Program-made: the position numbers and the translations under genes
Notes under the pieces: model-generated
Told to the model about the DNA's origin: nothing
Seen by the model: only the letters and a program-made list of their open reading frames with translations
Databases searched by the model: none
Part shown: positions 34,687 through 41,964 of the stretch, piece after piece
Numbering within the stretch: the stretch's first letter is position 1
How the letters are laid out: each line of letters starts with the position of its first letter
Source of the DNA: a virus
Reading direction: 5' to 3' (one strand)
Virus record (IMG/VR): IMGVR_UViG_3300009104_000043
Location: 1-41,964 of that record
Length of the DNA stretch: 41,964 bases

Positions 34687-37002
34687 ATGGCCTTTCAAGT
34701 CAGTCCAGGAGTAGCCGTAGCAGAAATCGACTTAACTACTAGAGTACCCATTCCTTCTATTTCGGATGGTGCTATAGCTGGTAATTTAACATGGGGTCCC
34801 TTGGAGGAGGCTACATTAATTACTTCAGAAGATGAGTTAGTATCTGTATTCGGCAAACCAAATGGAAACACTTATAAAACATTTTTTAGTGCCTCAAGTT
34901 TTTTGAGTTATTCTAATAAATTAAGAGTTGTTAGAGCGGCTAATACATCAACCGCTAAAAATGCAGTATCAGGTGGTACTGCAATATTGATTCGAAATGA
35001 TAAAGAATATCAGAATACTTACGAATCTACAACAACTTCAGGAACAAGTTTCACAGCAAAATATCCAGGAACCCTTGGAAATTCATTGAGGGTTTCTCTT
35101 TGTGTTGCAGATAGAGCAAATACAAAAGTTAACGAAAATGATAGTACTGTTACTTTAGCAGGTAATACAGATTTTCAGCTTTCTGGTAATTGTTCAAATA
35201 GTGATACTGGAGCTGGTATTACAGGAACTGGTACATTATTTGATACAGAATTAAGAGTTGGAGATGTAGTTGTTCATGGTTCTAATGCTGGAATAGTAAC
35301 TGCAATTACTTCTAATACTGTATGTTCAATATCAAGAGCTAATGGCGGAATTGAAACTACAGGTCTTGGAGACGGTAGTGCAATGACTGATGCAACTCTT
35401 GTACGAAAAAAGAGGTCTGCTTTTGAAGAACCTGCTGTAAATATGCAGGGTTCTATCTCAGCATCGGCAGATGGTAATGAAATTACAGGAGTAAATTCTA
35501 ACTTTACTCGACAAATTCATAGTGGAGATATCATCATGTGTAATGATGATACAGGTGTTCCAATTGAACGAAGTATATCAGGAATTACAAATACAACTCA
35601 TATGACTGTTTCTTCTGCTTTTGATAGAGCAATAACTACACAGGGTACCTGGTCAAGAAAATGGGCATATCGAGATTCTTTTGAGAAGGCTCCTCTTACC
35701 ACCCCATATGCTTATAACGAAACTGGTTCAAAAGATGTTGGAGATGAAATTCATGTTATAGTAGTAGATGAAGATGGAGAAATTTTAGGAGCAAAAGATA
35801 AAAGAGGAAACAAAACTACTAGAAATTTTCAAGTTATTGATCAATATGAGGGATTATCAGTAGCAAATGGAGCTACAGGTACTACTGGAGACACTTTATA
35901 TTACAAAGATGCAATAAACAATAGTTCCAAGTATATTAGATGGACAGATCACTCTGCAATGGGAGATTCTCCTTTAGATGCTGGATCTAATAAAATTACT
36001 CTTGATTGGGGAAATACTCTTACAAAAGGAAATACAAGTGCTAGATTTCCTGGAGCATTTAGTGGCGCAAGTTCAAATGGTATTGTGGAAGCTAGTTTTA
36101 CTGGTGGAGTTGATGGATTTAGTTCTTCGGCTTCAGATGAAATTACTGCTTATAGTTATTTTAAAGATCCTGCAAAAATAGATGTTTCTTTAATAATTTC
36201 AGGTGAAGCATCGAATACTTTGTGTACATATTTGATTAATGAAATAGCAGAAACTAGAAAAGATTGTGTTGTATTTGTTTCTCCTGAAGAAGCAGATGTT
36301 GTTAATAAAGAAGGTAGTGAAGTAACAAACGCAGTTGCTAGAAGGAATGCATTACCAAGTACAAGTTATGCTGTTATGGATGGAAATTACAAATATATGT
36401 TTGACAGATACAGTTCCGTTTATAGATGGGTTCCAATGAATGGTGATGTTGCTGGAATTTGTGCCCAAGCAGACAATGTTAATCCTTATGTTTCTCCTGC
36501 AGGATTTACAAGAGGAAATGTAAAGAATGTGGGACATTTAGCATTTGTACCAAATAATGCTGAAAGAGATGATTTATACATAAATGGAATTAATCCAATA
36601 GCATCATTTCCTGGAAAAGGAAAAATCTTATTTGGTGATAAAACTATGTTAGGAAGACCATCATCTTTCGATAGAATTAATGTACGTAGACTTTTCATTA
36701 TTTTAGAAAAAGCTATAGCAAATGCGGCTGAAAATTTATTGTTTGAATTCAATGATGAATTTACACGATTAAATTTTATTTCTATAATAGAGCCTTTTTT
36801 AAGAGATGTTCAAGCATCGAGAGGTATAGAAGCATTTCAAATAGTGTGTGATGGTTCAAATAATACGTCTGCTGTTATAAATAGAAATGAGTTTAGAGGA
36901 GACATTTTCATTAAACCTACTAAATCTATTAACTTCATAGGATTAAACTTTGTTGCCGTGGCTTCTGGAGTAGAATTTTCTGAAGTCGTTAACGCAATTT
37001 AA
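34687..37002 (+). CDS. gp18: Tail sheath protein gp18 with two inserted beta modules
   Basis: The 771-residue protein starts MAFQVSPGVAVAEIDLTTRV and contains the sheath blocks DGAIAGNLTWGPLEEATLIT (about 28-47) and, in the C-terminal half, FTRGNVKNVGHLAFVPN, GINPIASFPGKGKILFGDKT and SFDRINVRRLFIILEKAIAN, followed by LFEFNDEFTRLNFISIIEPF. These are hallmarks of T4-type sheath. Sheath rings contract to drive the tube into the cell. T4 gp18 has 659 residues. The surplus lies at about 160-240 and 252-324, two successive units of the type ITGTGTLFDTELRVGDVVVH and ITGVNSNFTRQIHSGDIIMC, likely exposed on the sheath surface. A good Shine-Dalgarno (GGGAGAGA) precedes the ATG. Confidence 0.96.
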   Translation: MAFQVSPGVAVAEIDLTTRVPIPSISDGAIAGNLTWGPLEEATLITSEDELVSVFGKPNGNTYKTFFSASSFLSYSNKLRVVRAANTSTAKNAVSGGTAILIRNDKEYQNTYESTTTSGTSFTAKYPGTLGNSLRVSLCVADRANTKVNENDSTVTLAGNTDFQLSGNCSNSDTGAGITGTGTLFDTELRVGDVVVHGSNAGIVTAITSNTVCSISRANGGIETTGLGDGSAMTDATLVRKKRSAFEEPAVNMQGSISASADGNEITGVNSNFTRQIHSGDIIMCNDDTGVPIERSISGITNTTHMTVSSAFDRAITTQGTWSRKWAYRDSFEKAPLTTPYAYNETGSKDVGDEIHVIVVDEDGEILGAKDKRGNKTTRNFQVIDQYEGLSVANGATGTTGDTLYYKDAINNSSKYIRWTDHSAMGDSPLDAGSNKITLDWGNTLTKGNTSARFPGAFSGASSNGIVEASFTGGVDGFSSSASDEITAYSYFKDPAKIDVSLIISGEASNTLCTYLINEIAETRKDCVVFVSPEEADVVNKEGSEVTNAVARRNALPSTSYAVMDGNYKYMFDRYSSVYRWVPMNGDVAGICAQADNVNPYVSPAGFTRGNVKNVGHLAFVPNNAERDDLYINGINPIASFPGKGKILFGDKTMLGRPSSFDRINVRRLFIILEKAIANAAENLLFEFNDEFTRLNFISIIEPFLRDVQASRGIEAFQIVCDGSNNTSAVINRNEFRGDIFIKPTKSINFIGLNFVAVASGVEFSEVVNAI

Positions 37003-37014
37003 GGAGATAAGTAA

Positions 37015-37614
37015 ATGGCATTCGACATAACATCTTTTAGACATGCAATGACCTATGATGGTCAACGGCCTAATCTATTTAAAGTTCAAATACCTAATAA
37101 GGGGAATCTTTTTAATGGAACTGGTTTAGAATTGTTTGCTAAAGCGACATCAATACCTGGTGCTACAATTGGAACAGTTATAGTGCCTTATTTTGGTAGA
37201 GAAGTTAAAATGGCAGGAAATAGAACTTTTCCAGAATGGACAATAACAGTCATTAATGATGAAAATTTTTCAATAAGATCACAGTTTGAAAATTGGATGC
37301 ATAGAATTAATGATCATTCTTCAAATAAAAGGACTGCTGGTTCTGAAGGAACTCGGTATACAAATTTAGCAACTGTTCATCAATATAGTAAAGGTGGGGC
37401 AAGTGATGTGGTCACAGCAAGCTATTCCTTTGTTAATGTATTTCCGACTGATCTTTCAGAAATTACTTTAGATTGGGGAGACAATGATACTGTTGAAGAA
37501 TATACTGTAACTTTTTCATATGATTATTGGACCCGTAAAAAAGGAGGCTTATCCGGTGGTACTGGAGAAATAGCTGATGATATCGTAACTACAGGTGGTC
37601 CTGCTGGAACATAA
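37015..37614 (+). CDS. gp19: Tail tube protein gp19
   Basis: The 199-residue protein has the T4 gp19 pattern: TSFRHAMTYDGQRPNLFKVQ (about 6-25), GLELFAKATSIPGATIGTVI (about 37-56), VPYFGREVKMAGNRTFPEWT (about 57-76), then FENWMHRINDHSSN and a C-terminal block VNVFPTDLSEITLDWGDNDT followed by VEEYTVTFSYDYW. Hexameric rings of gp19 stack to make the rigid tube through which DNA is injected. T4 gp19 has 163 residues; the extra length is a Gly/Thr-rich C-terminal tail. AAGGAGAT lies 5-6 bases before the ATG, directly after gp18, so both are probably made from the same late mRNA. Confidence 0.94.
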   Translation: MAFDITSFRHAMTYDGQRPNLFKVQIPNKGNLFNGTGLELFAKATSIPGATIGTVIVPYFGREVKMAGNRTFPEWTITVINDENFSIRSQFENWMHRINDHSSNKRTAGSEGTRYTNLATVHQYSKGGASDVVTASYSFVNVFPTDLSEITLDWGDNDTVEEYTVTFSYDYWTRKKGGLSGGTGEIADDIVTTGGPAGT

Positions 37615-37642
37615 ACCATCAAAAACATAATTTTCTGATTTT

Positions 37643-37694
37643 GCGAGTGAATAAATATAAATTAGTACAGTACTATTATAATTATTTAACTCGC
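37643..37694 (+). repeat. Imperfect inverted repeat around the gp20 late promoter
   Basis: GCGAGT at 37643-37648 pairs with ACTCGC at 37689-37694, and flanking AT-rich bases (GAATAAAT against ATTATTTA) extend the stem with small mismatches. Inside lies a perfect hairpin AGTAC-A-GTACT at 37664-37674. The element fills the gp19-gp20 gap and contains the putative promoter. It might act in termination, mRNA processing or promoter control. Confidence 0.45.
37656..37663 (+). promoter_or_regulatory. Probable late promoter (TATAAATT) for gp20
   Basis: TATAAATT, one base from the T4 late consensus, overlaps an AATAAATA at 37650-37657. It lies 45 bases before the gp20 ATG, similar to the spacing at gp18. 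AGGAA follows close to the ATG as a ribosome binding site. Confidence 0.45.
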
Positions 37695-37708
37695 ATTCAG
37701 GAAATTAC

Positions 37709-39391
37709 ATGCCTATTGAACTATTCGGTTTTTCAATCGGAAAAAAAGAACAAAAGAACGTAAAAGTTCAAACTTTTGCGGAAGCAGAATATGAAGATGG
37801 AGCATTGTCCGTAGCATCAGGTGGTGTTTATGGAACATATGTTGATACAGAAGGTGCTATAAAAAGCGAGTCTGAATTGATAAACAGATATCGTGATATG
37901 GGTCTTCAAGCAGAAGTAGAGAACGCCATCGATGACATTGTTAATGAAGCAATTGTAACATCAAAAGACAAACCCGTTGTACGAATTAATGTAGATAATT
38001 TAAATGTCTCTGAACCCATTAGAGACAAAATAAGAGCAGAATTCAAATCAATAAGTAGACTTTTAGATTTACAGAATTTGGGATCTGATGTTTTCAAAAG
38101 ATGGTACATTGATGGTAGAGTTTATTATCATGTTATCGTTGATGAGAATAATTTAGAAAAAGGTATTCATGAATTAAGAATATTAGATCCTAGAAAAATA
38201 AAGAAAATACGTGAAAAGAAAAAAGAAAAACAGCCTGACGGTAAAACAAAAACCTCTGTTTTAGAATATTATGTTTATAATCAAAAAGGGATTTATCAAT
38301 CTCAAGGACAAGTAATTGGAACTGCATTTACAAGTGCCGCCAGTGGTTTAAAGATATCTCCCGATTCGATTGTATATACACACTCAGGACTAATGAATGC
38401 TACACGTTCATTAGTCTTATCCTACCTACACAAAGCAATCAAACCATTAAATCAACTGAGAATGATTGAAGACTCTCTGGTAATTTATCGTATTTCACGG
38501 GCTCCAGAGAGAAGAATTTTTTATGTTGATGTTGGTAATTTACCAAAATTAAAAGCAGAACAATATATGCGTGATTTAATGACACGATACAAAAACAAAC
38601 TTGTATATGATGCAAACACCGGTGAAGTTAGAGATGATAGAAAACACATGTCAATGCTTGAAGATTATTGGATGCCGAGAAGAGAAGGTGGAAGAGGAAC
38701 AGAAATTTCTACCCTACCTGGTGGTTCAAATCTTGGGGATATTGAAGATGTATTATATTTTCAGAAAAAACTTTACAAATCACTAGGTGTTCCTATTTCA
38801 AGACTTGAATCAGAAGCAAATTATACAATTGGTCGTGCTACAGAAATATCAAGGGATGAAGTTAAATTTACACGTTTTGTTAATAAACTTCAAAGCAGAT
38901 TCAGTTTAATGTTTGATGAGATTATGGAAAGACAATTAACACTCAAAGGCATAATGTCTAGAGAAGATTGGAAAAATGTTAAGAATGAAATATTTTATGA
39001 ATTTGAAAACGATAGTCATTTTGCAGAAATAAAGCATAATGAACTTTTTCAAGATAGATTAAACATTTTAAGAGATTTACAAGATTATGCTGGAAAATAT
39101 TTTTCACATGAATATATAAGAAAGCATATTTTGATGATGACTGATGATGAAGTTAAAACTAATGATGAACAGATGCAAAAAGAGTTAGACGATCCTAGAT
39201 TTTCGGGAGAGGAAGAAATGCAATTTAATTCTGTAGAAGTAGATACGAACAATAAACAAGATATTAATGAAGATATTGATAAAAAAATTGAGGAGAAATT
39301 TGAAGTTGCGAAAAAGGAAAATGAAATTAAAGATAAAGTAAATGATATTCTTTTTTCTGTTTTAGAAGATGATGAAAAATTTGTAAGTTAA
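37709..39391 (+). CDS. gp20: Portal vertex protein gp20
   Basis: The 560-residue protein (T4 gp20: 524) has clear portal blocks: YRDMGLQAEVENAIDDIVNE (about 61-80), RWYIDGRVYYHVIVDENN (about 131-148), RISRAPERRIFYVDVGNLPK (about 262-281), the block around YWMPRREGGRGTEISTLPGG (about 320-339) and LYKSLGVPISRLESEANYTI (about 355-374). It forms the dodecameric ring at the head vertex that nucleates the prohead, docks gp17 and later joins the neck. The last 80 residues are acidic with a Lys/Glu coiled-coil tail (IDKKIEEKFEVAKKENEIKD). T4 follows gene 20 with prohead core genes; here a fibre gene follows. Confidence 0.96.
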   Translation: MPIELFGFSIGKKEQKNVKVQTFAEAEYEDGALSVASGGVYGTYVDTEGAIKSESELINRYRDMGLQAEVENAIDDIVNEAIVTSKDKPVVRINVDNLNVSEPIRDKIRAEFKSISRLLDLQNLGSDVFKRWYIDGRVYYHVIVDENNLEKGIHELRILDPRKIKKIREKKKEKQPDGKTKTSVLEYYVYNQKGIYQSQGQVIGTAFTSAASGLKISPDSIVYTHSGLMNATRSLVLSYLHKAIKPLNQLRMIEDSLVIYRISRAPERRIFYVDVGNLPKLKAEQYMRDLMTRYKNKLVYDANTGEVRDDRKHMSMLEDYWMPRREGGRGTEISTLPGGSNLGDIEDVLYFQKKLYKSLGVPISRLESEANYTIGRATEISRDEVKFTRFVNKLQSRFSLMFDEIMERQLTLKGIMSREDWKNVKNEIFYEFENDSHFAEIKHNELFQDRLNILRDLQDYAGKYFSHEYIRKHILMMTDDEVKTNDEQMQKELDDPRFSGEEEMQFNSVEVDTNNKQDINEDIDKKIEEKFEVAKKENEIKDKVNDILFSVLEDDEKFVS

Positions 39392-39437
39392 AAATTTATA
39401 AATTGATTCTGGTGAAGATTTAGGTGCAGAGATATAA

Positions 39438-41964
39438 ATGAAAGACGATCAAAAAGAACCACAAGACTTAGATTTAAGTAAAGTTTTAGCTACTGCTCTT
39501 GCTTATACTAAAAAAACACTTAAAAAGACTAAAGAAGAACTTGTTGTAGGTATAAAAGAAATTTTAGATCCTGTAACTGGTGAAAAAGTCAGAGTTCTTG
39601 AAATCAAAGGTACTGAAGGTTCCAAGGGCGAAAAGGGTGAAAGAGGAGAGCAAGGAGATCCTGGCCCGAAAGGTGAACGGGGAGAAGACGGGAGAATTGG
39701 GCCTCAAGGTGTTCAAGGACCTCGGGGAGAGCAAGGAGAGACTGGACCTGAAGGACCTCAAGGGGAAAAGGGAGATCCTGGTGATGATGCTGAAGTAACT
39801 AGACTTGAAATTGAAATAGAAGGCATCAAAAAAGTTGTTAAAGATGTTAGTACAAAAGCAACCCAAACTGCACAAAAAGTAGCAGGAGGAAGTGGTTGGG
39901 GTGAAGGAGGCGGTGGAGGAGGAGCCTCTGGCGTAGATGGAACGCATGGATCATCTGGTTCTGCAGGAACTTCTGGAACTGATGGAGTAGATACTGCTTC
40001 ATCGGGAACTTCTGGTGTTGATGGATCATTTTTAGGCACTCATGGTTCTTCTGGATCTGCTGGTAGTTCTGGAGGAACAGGAAGTCATGGATCTTCTGGT
40101 TCTGCAGGAAGTGCTGGAAGTTCTGGATCATCTGGCTCTGCAGGAACATCTGGTACTGCAGGATCATCTGGATTAACATATGCTTCTTCTGGATCATCTG
40201 GCTCTGCAGGAACATCTGGTCGTGATGGTGGATCTTATATTCACATTCAATCTTCAGCCGCACTTGTCTGGTTAATACCCCATACTTTAAATACTAGACC
40301 ATTAAACATATTAGTAGTAGATACTGATTATAATGTAATCTATCCCGAATCCATTCAATTTATTGATTCAAATTATGTAAAAATAGTTTTTAATTCTGCA
40401 CAAGCAGGATATGCTTCATTGACTTTTGGAGAAGGCACTTCTGGAACTGCAGGAAGTGCAGGATCATCTGGATGGACTTATGCTTCATCTGGTTCTTCTG
40501 GAAGTGCTGGAAGTGCTGGAAGTGCTGGATCTGCTGGTACTTCAGGAAGTGCTGGCTCTGCAGGAAGTGCTGGATCTGCGGGAACATCTGGCTCTGCAGG
40601 AACTTCTGGAACGTCTGGTGCAGATGGTCCACAAGGAAATACTGGTGCTGGAGGAACTTCGGGTACATCTGGGACTACTGGTACACATGGAAGTTCTGGT
40701 TCATCTGGAACAGGAGGAACATCTGGAACGTCTGGTGCAGATGGAATAGAGGGAGATACAGGACCTCAAGGAACTGGAGGAAGTTCTGGTTCTGCAGGAT
40801 CTGCAGGAAGTGCTGGATCGTCTGGTTCATCTGGAGAAGATGGGACTTCAGGATCATCTGGTTCTGCTGGATCAGATGGAACTTCAGGTAGTTCTGGATC
40901 TGCTGGAACTGCAGGAAGTGCTGGATCATCTGGATTATCTGGTACTTCTGGTACTTCTGGAACTGCAGGATCATCTGGTATAGATGGTGGTTTTGGGGGA
41001 GCTTCATTTTCATATGTTTATAATACTACACAAGGTACAGATGATCCAGGAACAGGGAAATTAGCATTTACATTAACATCTGGTACTTTTACAACTCCTG
41101 ATCAAGCTAATAGATTAAGAATAAGTGATACGGATCAAGATGGAACAATAATTGATACTTTTTTACAAACAATTAATGATGTTGCTTTTAGTGATCCTAA
41201 GGGTCATATACGAATTTATGATAAAAATGATCCAGATGAATTTATGTTATATGGTATCAATGAATTTGATACTGTAAATCCTTCATGGTATTATATAAAA
41301 GTTTCATATTTAGATTCTTCATTAACTGATTTTCAAAATGCAACTGAACTTGTTGCATCATTTGCAAGAACAGGTGATTCTGGAACTTCTGGAACTGCTG
41401 GATCATCTGGAAGTGCTGGCTCTGCAGGAACATCTGGAACTGCTGGATCATCTGGAATAACATATGCTTCATCTGGAAGTGCAGGATCATCTGGATGGAC
41501 TTATGCTTCATCTGGAAGTTCTGGAGGAACAGGAAGTCATGGATCTTCTGGTTCTGCAGGAAGTGCTGGAAGTACTGGTTCTTCTGGTTCTACAGGAAGT
41601 GCTGGATCATCTGGACAAGATGGTGGTTCGTATATTCATGTTCAAGATCCAGCAAGTACTGTTTGGACAATAAATCACCATTTAGGTGTTAGACCTTTAA
41701 ATACTACAGTTGTAAATACTGATTATGATGTAATTTATCCAGAAACAATTCGATTTACAGATTCTTTTACTGTTAAATTAGTCTTTTCTTCTGCAGTAGC
41801 GGGTTGGTGTGCATTAACTTTGGAGAAGGATCTTCTGGAACTGCTGGTTCTTCTGGTACATCTGGCTCTGCAGGAAGTGCTGGATCTGCAGGAAGTGCTG
41901 GTAGTGCAGGGAGTGCTGGCTCCGCTGGTTCTGCAGGTAGTGCTGGCTCTGCAGGATCATCTGG
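39438..41964 (+). CDS. Collagen-like, repeat-rich fibre protein (3' end outside window; frame disturbed at about 41821)
   Basis: An in-frame TAA lies directly before the ATG, fixing the earliest start. Residues 1-57 are Lys-rich and helical. Residues about 58-117 are some 20 Gly-X-Y triplets ([18 protein letters not shown]), a collagen-like triple helix. A short coiled coil follows (about 118-150). Then come long Ser/Gly/Ala/Thr repeats (SGSAGTSG type) broken by three globular units: GGSYIHIQ...SLTF (about 265-330), a unique domain (about 519-645) and GGSYIHVQ...CALTL (about 732-794), a second copy of the first. Compared with copy 1 (ACTTTTGGAGAAGG), copy 2 reads ACTTTGGAGAAGG, one T short, so the SGSAG pattern continues in another frame after 41821. 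It is likely a trimeric host-contact fibre; there is no signal peptide. Confidence 0.8.
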   Translation, partial: MKDDQKEPQDLDLSKVLATALAYTKKTLKKTKEELVVGIKEILDPVTGEKVRVLEIKGTEGSKGEKGERGEQGDPGPKGERGEDGRIGPQGVQGPRGEQGETGPEGPQGEKGDPGDDAEVTRLEIEIEGIKKVVKDVSTKATQTAQKVAGGSGWGEGGGGGGASGVDGTHGSSGSAGTSGTDGVDTASSGTSGVDGSFLGTHGSSGSAGSSGGTGSHGSSGSAGSAGSSGSSGSAGTSGTAGSSGLTYASSGSSGSAGTSGRDGGSYIHIQSSAALVWLIPHTLNTRPLNILVVDTDYNVIYPESIQFIDSNYVKIVFNSAQAGYASLTFGEGTSGTAGSAGSSGWTYASSGSSGSAGSAGSAGSAGTSGSAGSAGSAGSAGTSGSAGTSGTSGADGPQGNTGAGGTSGTSGTTGTHGSSGSSGTGGTSGTSGADGIEGDTGPQGTGGSSGSAGSAGSAGSSGSSGEDGTSGSSGSAGSDGTSGSSGSAGTAGSAGSSGLSGTSGTSGTAGSSGIDGGFGGASFSYVYNTTQGTDDPGTGKLAFTLTSGTFTTPDQANRLRISDTDQDGTIIDTFLQTINDVAFSDPKGHIRIYDKNDPDEFMLYGINEFDTVNPSWYYIKVSYLDSSLTDFQNATELVASFARTGDSGTSGTAGSSGSAGSAGTSGTAGSSGITYASSGSAGSSGWTYASSGSSGGTGSHGSSGSAGSAGSTGSSGSTGSAGSSGQDGGSYIHVQDPASTVWTINHHLGVRPLNTTVVNTDYDVIYPETIRFTDSFTVKLVFSSAVAGWCALTLEKDLLELLVLLVHLALQEVLDLQEVLVVQGVLAPLVLQVVLALQDHL
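40065..40121 (+). repeat. 57-base direct repeat, copy 1 (copy 2 at 41517-41573)
   Basis: The two stretches in the fibre gene are identical over 57 bases and encode the same [18 protein letters not shown] peptide. Their distance (1452 bases) spans the central unique domain. Such repeats allow deletion or exchange of fibre domains. Confidence 0.85.
40452..40492 (+). repeat. 41-base direct repeat, copy 1 (copy 2 at 41475-41515)
   Basis: The two copies are identical and encode [14 protein letters not shown]. Each stands inside an SGSAG tract. Together with the 57-base repeat they show segmental duplication within the gene. Confidence 0.85.
41475..41573 (+). repeat. Second copies of the 41- and 57-base repeats, adjacent
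   Basis: Bases 41475-41515 match 40452-40492, and 41517-41573 match 40065-40121. The two repeat types are one base apart here but about 330 bases apart and in reverse order in the first half of the gene, which points to rearrangement rather than a single tandem duplication. Confidence 0.8.

Noticed and set aside
39431-39440. TATAAATG over the fibre start codon as a late promoter
   Set aside because: The element would overlap the ATG itself, so a transcript from it could not carry this start. A promoter further upstream or read-through is more likely.
39930-41625. CRISPR-like repeat array
   Set aside because: The repeats are short, irregular and protein-coding in one frame, with no uniform spacer length and no cas genes.
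39564-41692. Many open frames on both strands in the fibre gene
   Set aside because: The GGA/TCT/GCA-rich repeats contain few stop triplets in any frame, so long shadows arise automatically. Only the frame from 39438 gives collagen triplets and folded-domain sequence.
41811-41825. Programmed -1 ribosomal frameshift at the fibre frame break
   Set aside because: The in-frame bases GCA TTA ACT TTG do not form an X-XXY-YYZ slippery heptamer and I see no strong stem directly downstream. A mutation or sequence error fits better.
1-41964. tRNA genes, which many T4-like phages carry
   Set aside because: The longest gaps (94-101 bases, at 34586-34686 and 37615-37708) show no cloverleaf or TTCGA T-loop signature; all else is coding.

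Overview
This window is most of the late structural region of a T4-like myovirus (contractile-tailed phage). The DNA is very AT-rich (about one third G+C by eye). Genes are packed head to tail with 1-20 base overlaps. The order gp27-like hub, gp5, ... gp25, gp6, gp7-like, gp8, ... gp13, gp14, gp15, gp16, gp17, gp18, gp19, gp20 follows T4 morphogenesis synteny. The low G+C, the DUF4815-type giant fibre-like protein, the many inserted beta-rich modules and the reduced gp5 resemble marine T4-like phages (cyanophage or pelagiphage type). The host cannot be read from the sequence; a low-GC marine bacterium is an inference.

Layout. 1-2755: end of a baseplate hub protein (gp27-like, cut by the window start), the gp5 spike and a 56-residue coiled-coil protein. 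2748-10261: an unrecognised 1090-residue protein, a 1329-residue protein with SbsA/Big_5 Ig-like domains and a 78-residue protein. 10283-18611: baseplate wedge block gp25, gp6, gp7-like, gp8. 18615-27500: a 2305-residue DUF4815-type protein, a small coiled-coil protein and a fibre-like protein, standing where T4 has gp9-gp12. 27508-30705: neck and tail-completion proteins gp13, gp14, gp15, with a reverse-strand 116-residue beta protein between gp14 and gp15. 30714-34182: packaging genes gp16 and gp17, with an unrecognised 473-residue gene between them. 34163-34585: a reverse-strand HNH endonuclease between gp17 and gp18. 34687-39391: sheath gp18, tube gp19, portal gp20. 39438-end: a collagen-like, highly repetitive fibre protein that runs off the window.

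How they work together: gp27/gp5 make the central hub and spike. gp25, gp6, gp7 and gp8 make the baseplate wedges. The giant proteins probably decorate the baseplate and contact the host. gp19 and gp18 make tube and sheath, capped by gp15 and joined to the head by gp13/gp14. gp16/gp17 package DNA through the gp20 portal.

Two window-wide signals stand out. First, I find no GCAGC or GCTGC anywhere, and all of about 30 Ala-Ala codon junctions begin with GCC or GCG although single alanines are mostly GCA or GCT. This looks like strong avoidance of a GCWGC (GCAGC) site, as expected under restriction pressure. Second, four genes (two on each strand) have the T4 late-promoter element TATAAATA exactly 5 bases before ATG and no clear Shine-Dalgarno sequence, which predicts leaderless late mRNAs. 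No tRNA, rRNA, CRISPR array, insertion sequence or strong intrinsic terminator was seen.
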